This document shows positions 14,755-20,845 of a stretch of 20,845 nt of DNA, piece after piece. Numbering within the stretch: position 1 is the first letter of the stretch; the number at the start of each line of letters is the position of its first letter. The notes under the pieces were generated by a model. It did not search any database and was not told the DNA's origin. It saw only the letters and a program-made list of their open reading frames with translations. Origin of the DNA: JBFWQM01 sp050249455 (lineage in GTDB: Bacteria; Pseudomonadota; Alphaproteobacteria; MPNO01; VGEU01); NCBI GenBank assembly GCA_050249455.1, contig JBFWQM010000076.1:1-20845 (forward strand), read 5' to 3'. A program made the translations under genes and the position numbers.

Positions 14755-16868
14755 GAAGCCGCCACCCGCCGCAACGCCGCATCGCCGCCAGGCGCGGCGA
14801 CCGCCGGCAGCGCGATGCGCACCAGCGTGCCTTCGCCGGGCCGGCTGAACACGTCGAGCCGGCCGCCCATCTCGTGGACAAGCTCGCGGCTCTCATAGGC
14901 GCCGATGCCGTAGCCGCCGGACTTGGTGCTGGCGAAGGGCGTGAACAGCTTGTGACGCACGAAATCCGCGTCCATTCCGGGTCCGTCGTCCTCTATCTCG
15001 ATGACCAGCTCGCCGGCATCGCGGCGCTGGCGCACGGCGACCCGGCCGGCGGCGCCGGCGGCCTCGACCGCGTTGTCCACCAGGTGCGCCAGCACGGCGG
15101 CGAACCGCTCCTCGTCGATCACCACGGCCGCATCCTCGTCACGGCACTCGACCGCAAGCGCGCATCCATCGCGCGCATTGCGTTCCGCGACGCGCTGCAG
15201 CAGCGGCGCCATGCGCACCGCCGCGCCCGGGGATGCCTGCTTGCCACCCTGGTGCAATCGTACCAGAAGGTTGTTCATTTTCGCCACGGACTCGGCGACG
15301 GTCTGCAGCATGTCCTCCTGGAAGGCGGCGTTGTGCCGGTGCTTCTCCGCATTGGCGACCATCAGCGACAGCTGGCTGACCAGGTTCTTGATGTCGTGCA
15401 CGACGAAGGCGAAGCGCCGGTTGAACTCGGCGAACTGGCGCGCCTCGGCCAACGCCTGGGCGGACTGCTGCTCGGCGAGATAGCTCGCGGCCTGGCGGCC
15501 CACGGTCTTCAACAGGTCGAAGTCTTCCCAATTCAGCTCCTTCGGGGAACGCGGCCGGCCGATCAGCAGGAGCCCGATCAGCCGATCGTGGTGCGGCAGC
15601 GGTACGATGAGCCAGCCACGATTAATGCTCAGTAACCCGTCGGGCAGGGCCAGCTCGCCATAGGCTGGCCGGTTGGCGCGATACTCGTCGAGGTCGATGA
15701 TCCACTGCGTGCGCTCCATGAAGGCGATCGAGGCGGCGTCGAGCGCCTCGGTCCGGTCCGGCAGCGGCAGGTTCCAGTTGGCCGCCGGGGCGAAGCGGTC
15801 GCCTTCCTGGCGCAGCCACAGGACCCCGTCCGGGCAGTCGAGGATGTCGGCGACCCCCTGGATCACCCGCACCGGCAGGCCGCCCGGCACGCCGACCGCC
15901 GAGATCGTCGCGATCAGCCGCAGCCATTCGTGCCGGTAGTCGTACTTGTAGCTGAAGAAGTGCTTGCTGATCTTGACCCGCAGCCAGGCCCGCACGCTGC
16001 CGGACGTGACGACGACCAGCAGCACGATCAGGGCGGCGAACAGGAACAGCACCTGCAGGACGCTGCCCCACTGCCCGCCGAACTGGCGGACGTAGTAGCC
16101 GGCGCCGGCCATCAGGATCAGGTATCCGCCGGCCGCCACCAGGGTCGCGGAGTGGAAGACCACCCGGCGCGACACCGCGACGTTGACCGTCCAGGCCGGG
16201 TTGCGCGCCGCGGAGACCGCGATCAGCGGCACGATGAGGGCGTTGACGAAGCCGCGCGCGTCGAACAGATCGAAATCGACGTGCTGGAACAGGAGCGCGT
16301 CGGCGTAGAGGAAGAAGTCGTAGGCGAACAGCCCGCCGAGCCCGAAGCCGAGATACTTGACCGACCACATCTGCTCGCGGCCGGTATTGCGGAACAGGTT
16401 CTCCACCAGGAGCAGGCCCACGATGGCGAGCGCCAGCCGGCCGAGCAGCGGCGGGTCGGCCCCCACCAGCACCACCAGCTTGCGGCCGGCGCCGACCTCC
16501 GCGATGTCGAGGGCGGCCAGGGTGACGATGACGGCGCCGACCAGCGGCAGCGCCAGGCGATGCACCACGCCGGGACGCAGCCGCTCCCAGGTGCCGGCGA
16601 GCACCACGAGCAAGAAGGCGATCCAGGCGCCGCTGCGCGCGACCTCCAGCGCCCGGGCTGCGGCCGCGACGCCGTTGCCGCCCGAAAGCCCGTAGGCGAC
16701 GACCGCCGCCCACGCCGCCGTCGTCGCGCATGCCGCCACCAGCCACGCGCCGAGCCGCCCGCGCCCCCAGCTCAGCACGAACAGCACGGCAAGGACCAGG
16801 AACGCGGCCGCGGCAAGGCCGTGGCTGGTGATCCCGACTCTGACGACCAGGTCGTCGAAGATGGTCAT
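14751..16868 (-). CDS. prsK: XrtA/PEP-CTERM system sensor histidine kinase PrsK
   Basis: Membrane-bound sensor kinase of 705 aa. Residues 1 to about 310 hold eight or more hydrophobic segments, beginning LAAAAFLVLAVLFVLSWG. A GAF-like domain follows (about 330-470; it includes WIIDLDEY and GWLIVPLPHHDRLIGLLLIG). The phospho-acceptor is His491 in FVVHDIKNLVSQL, the HDIKN form characteristic of PrsK. The C-terminal ATPase has HLVDNAVEAA, EDDGPGMDADFV and GGYGIGAYESRELVHEMGG, lacking the usual GxGLG spacing but matching the family. It lies 7 bp after the sugar transferase stop and overlaps prsR by 4 bp, so the three genes are probably cotranscribed. The signal sensed is unknown; a lipid-linked glycan intermediate or envelope state would suit the operon, but that is inference. 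Confidence 0.95.
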   Translation of the reverse strand: MTIFDDLVVRVGITSHGLAAAAFLVLAVLFVLSWGRGRLGAWLVAACATTAAWAAVVAYGLSGGNGVAAAARALEVARSGAWIAFLLVVLAGTWERLRPGVVHRLALPLVGAVIVTLAALDIAEVGAGRKLVVLVGADPPLLGRLALAIVGLLLVENLFRNTGREQMWSVKYLGFGLGGLFAYDFFLYADALLFQHVDFDLFDARGFVNALIVPLIAVSAARNPAWTVNVAVSRRVVFHSATLVAAGGYLILMAGAGYYVRQFGGQWGSVLQVLFLFAALIVLLVVVTSGSVRAWLRVKISKHFFSYKYDYRHEWLRLIATISAVGVPGGLPVRVIQGVADILDCPDGVLWLRQEGDRFAPAANWNLPLPDRTEALDAASIAFMERTQWIIDLDEYRANRPAYGELALPDGLLSINRGWLIVPLPHHDRLIGLLLIGRPRSPKELNWEDFDLLKTVGRQAASYLAEQQSAQALAEARQFAEFNRRFAFVVHDIKNLVSQLSLMVANAEKHRHNAAFQEDMLQTVAESVAKMNNLLVRLHQGGKQASPGAAVRMAPLLQRVAERNARDGCALAVECRDEDAAVVIDEERFAAVLAHLVDNAVEAAGAAGRVAVRQRRDAGELVIEIEDDGPGMDADFVRHKLFTPFASTKSGGYGIGAYESRELVHEMGGRLDVFSRPGEGTLVRIALPAVAAPGGDAALRRVAAS

Positions 16869-16875
16869 CGGGCTC

Positions 16876-18264
16876 TCAGCGCGCCCCGGACGGCCACAGA
16901 ATGACGCGGATCGTCTGCACCAGCACGATGAGATCGAGGAACAGGCTGTAGTTCTTGATGTAGTAGAGGTCGTACTGGAATTTCTGGCGGGCGTCGTCGG
17001 TCGAGGCGCCGTAGGGATAGTTGAGCTGCGCCCAGCCGCTGATGCCGGGCTTCACGCGGTGACGCTCCAGGTAGTACGGGATTTCCTGGGCCAGCCGGGT
17101 GACGAAGAACGGCCGCTCGGGTCGCGGCCCGATGAAGCTCATCTCGCCCTTGAGCACGTTGAAGATCTGCGGGATCTCGTCGATCCGCAGCTTGCGGATC
17201 ACCGCGCCGACGCGGGTGACGCGCGCATCGCCGACCTCGGCCCAGCGCGGCACGCCGTCCTTCTCCGCATCGGTGCACATGCTGCGGAACTTGAGCAGCA
17301 TGAAGCTCTTGCCGCTCTTGCCGACGCGCTCCTGCCGGTAGAACACCGGGCCCGTGCTCTCCAGCTTGATGGCGAAGGCGGTGAAGACGATGATCGGCAG
17401 GGTGAAGAGCATCAGGAGGATGCTCATCGACACGTCGAACGCCCGCTTGACCGTCGATTGCCCCCAGCCGCCGACGAAGCCATCGGAGAAGATCAGCCAC
17501 GACGGATGCAGCGATTCGAGGTCGACCTTGCCGGTCTCGCGCTCCCAGAACGTGGAGAAATCGGTGACCACGATGCCGGCGAGCTTGCAGGCGAGCAGGT
17601 CGTTGACCGGCATGCCGCCGCGCCGCTCGTCGATCGCCACGACGATTTCCTCGACCCCCTGGTCGCGCGCCAGGTCGGGCAGCGGCAGGTTGCCCCAGAT
17701 GCTGCGCGCCGGGTCGATCTTGGTCTCGCGGTCGCTCAGCGGCATGAAGCCGACGATGGTGAAGCTCTGGCCGCGGCCCTTGGCTTCCAGCGCCTCGATG
17801 CGCGCGGCCTTCTCGCCGACGCCGAGCACCAGGACCCGGCGCTTGAACGCGTCGATGTCGGCGATCCGAAGGTACAGCCAGCGCAAGGTCATGATGCCGG
17901 CGATGCCGCCGGCGAACGCGATCGCGAAGGCGCTGCGCCAGATCGACAGGCCCGGCCAGATGTAGAAGACCATCGTCAGCGCCACGACGCCGATCACGAA
18001 GCTGATCAGCAGCCGGCTGAAGATGGTGCCCAGGCTGCGGCAGTATTCCTTGTTGTAGAGGCCGAGCGCGAACATCGTGAGGCTGAACACCGATGCGAAG
18101 GTGATCGCCTCCGGCAGATGCTGGTTCAGCGAGACGGTGATGTTCTCCACGTCCGCCCAGCGGAGGAACAGGGCGGCATAGATCGTGAATATCAGCAGCA
18201 AATGCTCCAGCATCCCCAGCATGAGCAGGGAACCCGGAACGTAATGCCTGAAGATACGCACCAT
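16876..18264 (-). CDS. EpsB-type undecaprenyl-phosphate sugar-1-phosphate transferase (XrtA/PEP-CTERM-associated)
   Basis: Initiating glycosyltransferase (WbaP/polyprenyl glycosylphosphotransferase fold) that should place the first sugar phosphate on undecaprenyl phosphate in the inner membrane. The N-terminal part has four to five membrane helices and a CoA-binding-like fold (VLVLGVGEKAARIEAL). The C-terminal catalytic domain starts with STVKRAFDVSMSILLMLFTL and contains QERVGKSGKSFMLLKFRSM, RIDEIPQIFNVLKGEMSFIG, PRPERP and KPGISGWAQLNYPYGAS. ATG 18264 (protein MVRIFRHYVPGSLLM) is chosen because family members begin at this point and GGCGGG lies seven bases upstream. An in-frame GTG at 18279 would add five residues. 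It heads the prsK-prsR-prsT operon and follows a long leader with a CRP-like site. Confidence 0.93.
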   Translation of the reverse strand: MVRIFRHYVPGSLLMLGMLEHLLLIFTIYAALFLRWADVENITVSLNQHLPEAITFASVFSLTMFALGLYNKEYCRSLGTIFSRLLISFVIGVVALTMVFYIWPGLSIWRSAFAIAFAGGIAGIMTLRWLYLRIADIDAFKRRVLVLGVGEKAARIEALEAKGRGQSFTIVGFMPLSDRETKIDPARSIWGNLPLPDLARDQGVEEIVVAIDERRGGMPVNDLLACKLAGIVVTDFSTFWERETGKVDLESLHPSWLIFSDGFVGGWGQSTVKRAFDVSMSILLMLFTLPIIVFTAFAIKLESTGPVFYRQERVGKSGKSFMLLKFRSMCTDAEKDGVPRWAEVGDARVTRVGAVIRKLRIDEIPQIFNVLKGEMSFIGPRPERPFFVTRLAQEIPYYLERHRVKPGISGWAQLNYPYGASTDDARQKFQYDLYYIKNYSLFLDLIVLVQTIRVILWPSGAR

Positions 18265-18286
18265 CGATCGACCCGCCACCCCCTCT

Positions 18287-18306
18287 CGCCCGGCGACGGC
18301 CGGGCG
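18287..18306 (-). promoter_or_regulatory. GC hairpin immediately upstream of the epsB-type gene's ribosome site
   Basis: CGCCCGGC and GCCGGGCG (18299-18306 with 18287-18294) form a perfect 8-bp stem with a 4-nt loop, directly followed on the minus strand by AGAGGGGG (18286-18279). No T run follows, so it is unlikely to be a terminator. Its position next to the purine-rich ribosome site suggests control of initiation or of mRNA stability. Confidence 0.4.
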
Positions 18307-18546
18307 ACGGGCACGGTCACGGCAACTCGCCCGAACGCCGGAGCTTCCGGCGCGCTTGCGAGGCGTCGCGACCTGCGCACACGTCCGTGCGGCGGTTCAC
18401 CGATCCGCCGCCGTACCGTGCTCCGAAATTTGGTTCACACCCGTTAACTTTTGATTGCCGACCCAAGGTTTGTCCGAACGCCCTGCCCCCAGGACGCGGC
18501 TTTCGCCATGCCAACACGCGGACCGAACCGGATCGCCAACCGATTC

Positions 18547-18575
18547 ATAATAACTTTATGGCCGGTCGAGTCCAA
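18547..18575 (-). promoter_or_regulatory. Putative promoter of the epsB-type/prsKRT operon
   Basis: On the minus strand TTGGAC (18575-18570) and TATTAT (18552-18547) are exactly 17 bp apart in an AT-rich patch of a GC-rich gap. The -10 box has one mismatch to consensus and the -35 three. The resulting mRNA would have a leader of about 275 nt before ATG 18264. CCGGT and ACCGG arms (18562-18566 and 18575-18579) flank the -35 region. The 407-bp gap between this operon and the amidotransferase holds no convincing gene; its short open frames lack family features. Confidence 0.42.
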
Positions 18576-18582
18576 CCGGTCA

Positions 18583-18596
18583 GTGACCAATGTCAC
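18583..18596. promoter_or_regulatory. CRP/FNR-family-like operator
   Basis: GTGACCAATGTCAC is a perfect GTGA-N6-TCAC core, the half-site arrangement bound by CRP-type regulators. Its centre is about 50 bp upstream of the start point expected from the 18547-18575 promoter, a plausible activator or repressor distance. The core can also be read as a GTGAC-N4-GTCAC palindrome for a different dimeric regulator. No regulator of this family is encoded in the window. Confidence 0.4.
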
Positions 18597-18641
18597 CGGC
18601 CATTTCGTCCTACGGAATAAGGGCTTCCCCGTCCCGGCATC

Positions 18642-18661
18642 CCGTCGCACGGGGGCGACGG
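18642..18661 (-). terminator. Weak hairpin after the amidotransferase gene
   Basis: CCGTCGC (18661-18655 on the minus strand) pairs with GCGACGG (18648-18642) around a 6-nt loop, beginning 11 bases after the amidotransferase stop codon. There is no T tract after it. It may reduce read-through into the epsB-type operon or mark the mRNA end. Confidence 0.3.
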
Positions 18662-18671
18662 CGGGTGGGTT

Positions 18672-20600
18672 TCAGCCTGCCTGGGCGGCGGGCTCGGCGG
18701 CCGGCGCGTCGGCGTGGACCTGGCGCAGGAAGGACTCGAACATCAGGAGCGACCACAGCACCGCGCTGTGCTCGCGCCGGCCGCTCTGGTGCTCGTCGAC
18801 CAGGGTGCGCAGGTAGCCGGTGTCGAACCAGCCGGTGCCGGCCAGGGTGGGCCCGGTCAGGGCGGCGCGGACCCGGTCCGCCAGCGGGCCGCGGAACCAG
18901 CGCGCCAGCGGCACGGCGAAACCCATCTTCGGCCGGTACAGGAGGTCGTCGGGAAGCTGCGGCTGCAGCGATTTCTTGAAGATGTACTTGCCCTCGCGCC
19001 CGCGCAGCTTCAGCGACGACGGCAGCCGCGCCGACCATTCGACGAACGGGTGATCGAGCAGCGGCACCCGGACCTCGAGCGAGTGCGCCATGCTGGCGCG
19101 GTCGACCTTGGTCAGGATGTCGCCGGGCAAATAGGTCTTGAGGTCGGCGTACTGGACCCGCGACACCGGGTCGTCGGTATCGGCCGCGCGCATGTGCGCG
19201 CCTACCACCTCGACCGCGTGATAGCCCTGCAGTTCGCGCGCGAAGGCCTCGCTGTAGAGCCGCAGCCGGATGTCGTCGTACAGCACGGAGACGCTGTGGA
19301 AATAGCCGCCCACCGTGTCGCGCGCCAGGGCCTGAAGGGTCGCCTTGGCGCGCAGCGGCCGCGGCGCCCAGTCGAGCTTTGGATAGAGCCGGCCTGCCGC
19401 CCCGAACACGGGCCCGCGCAGGCCCTGCGGCAGGAGCCGGCGCATGCGCTCCTCGTAGGCGTGCCAGCGGTAGCGCCGGTAGCCGGCGAACACCTCGTCG
19501 CCGCCGTCGCCCGACAGCGCCACCGTCACGCGCTGGCGCGCCAGCTCGCACACCCGGTAGGTCGGCATCGCCGAGCTGTCGGCGAACGGCTCGTCGTAGA
19601 GGCCGGCCAGGCGGTCGACGAGGTCGAAGTCGTCGGGGTCGACGTGGCCGACGTGGTGGGCCGTCTTGTAGCGCCCGGCGATCCGCGCGGCATAGGCGGA
19701 TTCGTCGTAGTCGGCCTCGCCGAATGCGATCGAGCAGGTGTTGACCGGGTCGGCGGAAAGCCCCGCCATCTGCGCCACCACCGCGCTCGAATCGACGCCG
19801 CCCGACAGGAAGGCGCCCAGCGGCACCTCGGCGATCAGTCGTATGCGCACCGCCTCGCGCAGCCGTTCCACCAGGGTCTCGGCGATCTCCTTCTCGCTGC
19901 CGCGGTCGGTCGCCTCGAAGGAGACGTCCCAGTAGGCGCGCGGCCCGGCGCAGGCGGCGCCGCGCCGCCACAGCAGCGTATGGCCGGGCGCCAGCTTGCG
20001 GACGCCACGGTAGATCGTCTTCGGGTCGGGCACGTAGCCGTAGGCGAAATAGTCCTCGACCGCCATCGGGTCGATGACGCGCGGCAACCGCTCGTCCTGC
20101 AGCAGGGTCTTGAGCTCGGAGCCGAACAGCACCGTGCCGTCGCCGCGCTCGGCGTAATAGAGCGGCTTGATGCCCAGCCGGTCGCGGGCGAGGAACAGGG
20201 TCTCCGCCTTCTTGTCCCAGATCGCGAAGGCGAACATGCCGCGGAAGCGTTCGACGCACGCCTCGCCCCATTCCTCCCAGGCATGGACGATCGCCTCGGT
20301 GTCGCAATGGGTGCGGAACTGGTGGCCGCGGGCGGCCAGGGTGCGGAACAGCTCCTGGAAATTGTAGATCTCGCCGTTGTAGACCACGACGACGCTGTCG
20401 TCCTCGTTGTAGAGCGGCTGGACGCCGCCCTCCAGGTCGATGATGGCGAGCCGCCGGTGGGCGAGGCCGATGCCGGGCGCGACGAAGGTGCCGTCGCCGT
20501 CGGGGCCGCGGTGGCGCTGCGCATCGTTCATGCGCGCGAGCAGGCCCCGGTCGATCGGGCGATGTCCGCGGCTGTCGAAAATCCCGGCGATGCCACACAT
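18672..20600 (-). CDS. asnB: XrtA/PEP-CTERM system amidotransferase (asparagine synthase-like, glutamine-hydrolysing)
   Basis: Cytosolic class II amidotransferase of 642 aa. Processing at Met1 would expose nucleophile Cys2 (MCGIAGIF); RRLAIIDL and VVYNGEIYNF complete the glutaminase domain (2 to about 210). The synthetase domain has the ATP-pyrophosphatase loop LSGGVDSS with Ser266-Ser272 and VALSGDGGDEVFAGYRRYRW near residue 370. In exopolysaccharide loci of this type such enzymes are thought to amidate a sugar or its carboxyl group rather than make asparagine, but the substrate is not proven. GAGGTG lies seven bases before ATG 20600. It follows the EpsI-type gene by 29 bp, consistent with cotranscription. 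Confidence 0.93.
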   Translation of the reverse strand: MCGIAGIFDSRGHRPIDRGLLARMNDAQRHRGPDGDGTFVAPGIGLAHRRLAIIDLEGGVQPLYNEDDSVVVVYNGEIYNFQELFRTLAARGHQFRTHCDTEAIVHAWEEWGEACVERFRGMFAFAIWDKKAETLFLARDRLGIKPLYYAERGDGTVLFGSELKTLLQDERLPRVIDPMAVEDYFAYGYVPDPKTIYRGVRKLAPGHTLLWRRGAACAGPRAYWDVSFEATDRGSEKEIAETLVERLREAVRIRLIAEVPLGAFLSGGVDSSAVVAQMAGLSADPVNTCSIAFGEADYDESAYAARIAGRYKTAHHVGHVDPDDFDLVDRLAGLYDEPFADSSAMPTYRVCELARQRVTVALSGDGGDEVFAGYRRYRWHAYEERMRRLLPQGLRGPVFGAAGRLYPKLDWAPRPLRAKATLQALARDTVGGYFHSVSVLYDDIRLRLYSEAFARELQGYHAVEVVGAHMRAADTDDPVSRVQYADLKTYLPGDILTKVDRASMAHSLEVRVPLLDHPFVEWSARLPSSLKLRGREGKYIFKKSLQPQLPDDLLYRPKMGFAVPLARWFRGPLADRVRAALTGPTLAGTGWFDTGYLRTLVDEHQSGRREHSAVLWSLLMFESFLRQVHADAPAAEPAAQAG

Positions 20601-20629
20601 GTCAAGCCACCTCGCAGCCGGCCGATACG

Positions 20630-20845
20630 CTACCGGCGGTCGGCGTTCTCCAGCACCGGGCGCAGCGGCGGGCTGGCCTTCAGGAAGTCGGCCATCGCAT
20701 CGACCGCCTCCTGGGGCCGGTCGCCGTAACGGCTCGACACCAGCACCGCCGCGGCCGCCGGCTCGCCGCCGAGCAGCCGCGCCTGCGCCTGCAGCAGCTT
20801 CGCCACGTACGGCACGGCGGTGAACTTTCCGTCAACCCAGTACCA
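20630..20845 (-). CDS. epsI: EpsI-family (DUF3485) protein or exosortase A-EpsI fusion, C-terminal end only
   Basis: The last 71 residues of a gene entering from the right edge, starting at WYWVDGKFTAVPYVAKLLQA and ending ENADRR. The W-Y-W-V-x-G-(R/K) block followed by YxAKLxQAxxRLxGG is the conserved tail of EpsI, a protein encoded next to or fused with exosortase XrtA in PEP-CTERM loci. The frame is open from 20845 and stops with TAG at 20632-20630. An internal Met at 20815 is not a start. Because many alphaproteobacterial exosortase A proteins carry EpsI at the C-terminus, this could be xrtA itself; the catalytic Cys/Arg/His region would lie beyond the window. Confidence 0.75.
   Translation of the reverse strand, partial: WYWVDGKFTAVPYVAKLLQAQARLLGGEPAAAAVLVSSRYGDRPQEAVDAMADFLKASPPLRPVLENADRR

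Noticed and set aside
13414..14898. 494-codon plus-strand frame opposite prsR
   Set aside because: The opposite strand encodes a complete sigma54 activator with all catalytic motifs; this frame is a GC-rich shadow.
16828..18447. 539-codon plus-strand frame opposite the epsB-type gene
   Set aside because: His/Asp/Arg/Gln-rich antisense shadow of a clear membrane glycosylphosphotransferase.
18387..18816. Several 62-121-codon frames in and around the gap between the amidotransferase and epsB-type genes
   Set aside because: Mutually overlapping on both strands, no recognisable motif; the region is more convincingly regulatory.
18714..20729. 671-codon plus-strand frame opposite the amidotransferase
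   Set aside because: Antisense to an intact asparagine-synthase-like protein with Cys2 and SGGVDSS motifs.
1..20845. CRISPR arrays, insertion sequences, tRNA or rRNA genes
   Set aside because: No spaced direct repeats, transposase motifs, terminal inverted repeats or RNA-gene signatures were seen on either strand.

Overview
The window is GC-rich throughout, with strongly G/C-ending codons, long open antisense shadow frames and tightly packed or overlapping genes. Gene content (FixJ-type regulator with a MASE1 kinase, MrpA-type antiporter, XrtA/PEP-CTERM exopolysaccharide locus) suggests an alphaproteobacterium, perhaps near Rhodospirillales. The family-level placement is a guess.

Layout. 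(1) 1-2037, minus: 5' part of mrpA, the large subunit of a multisubunit Na+/H+ antiporter, running off the left edge, with a possibly structured RNA leader at about 2041-2200. (2) 2404-4615, plus: a MASE1 sensor histidine kinase and an overlapping FixJ/LuxR-type response regulator, behind a consensus -35 box. A bidirectional hairpin terminator at 4631-4659 ends this pair. (3) 4688-5743, minus: gentisate 1,2-dioxygenase, with an AT-rich promoter patch at its 5' side. (4) 5822-9395, minus: three family-4 glycosyltransferases joined by 4-bp ATGA/GTGA overlaps. (5) 9482-10504, plus: a WalW-like polysaccharide deacetylase, the only plus-strand gene inside the exopolysaccharide block. (6) 10514-18264, minus: an operon of polyprenyl-phosphate sugar transferase (EpsB type), kinase PrsK, sigma54 activator PrsR and TPR protein PrsT. 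(7) 18672-20600, minus: an XrtA-associated asparagine-synthase-like amidotransferase. (8) 20630-20845, minus: the C-terminal end of an EpsI (DUF3485) protein or an exosortase A-EpsI fusion.

How they work together. Sections 4 to 8 form one side of an XrtA (exosortase A)/PEP-CTERM exopolysaccharide locus. The EpsB-type transferase should load the first sugar phosphate onto undecaprenyl phosphate, the three glycosyltransferases extend the repeat unit, and the amidotransferase and deacetylase may modify it. PrsK-PrsR control a sigma54 regulon linked to PEP-CTERM proteins, and PrsT is the TPR partner. Exosortase catalytic residues, chain-length and flippase genes and PEP-CTERM substrates are not visible and probably lie beyond the right edge or elsewhere.

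No CRISPR array, insertion sequence, tRNA or rRNA was seen. The window is best read as a known type of system with unusual details: a possible ion-responsive leader on mrpA, a PrsT without a lipobox, a glycosyltransferase with an altered E-x7-E motif, an aromatic-ring dioxygenase next to the polysaccharide genes, and a CRP-like site plus an SD-proximal hairpin in the epsB leader.
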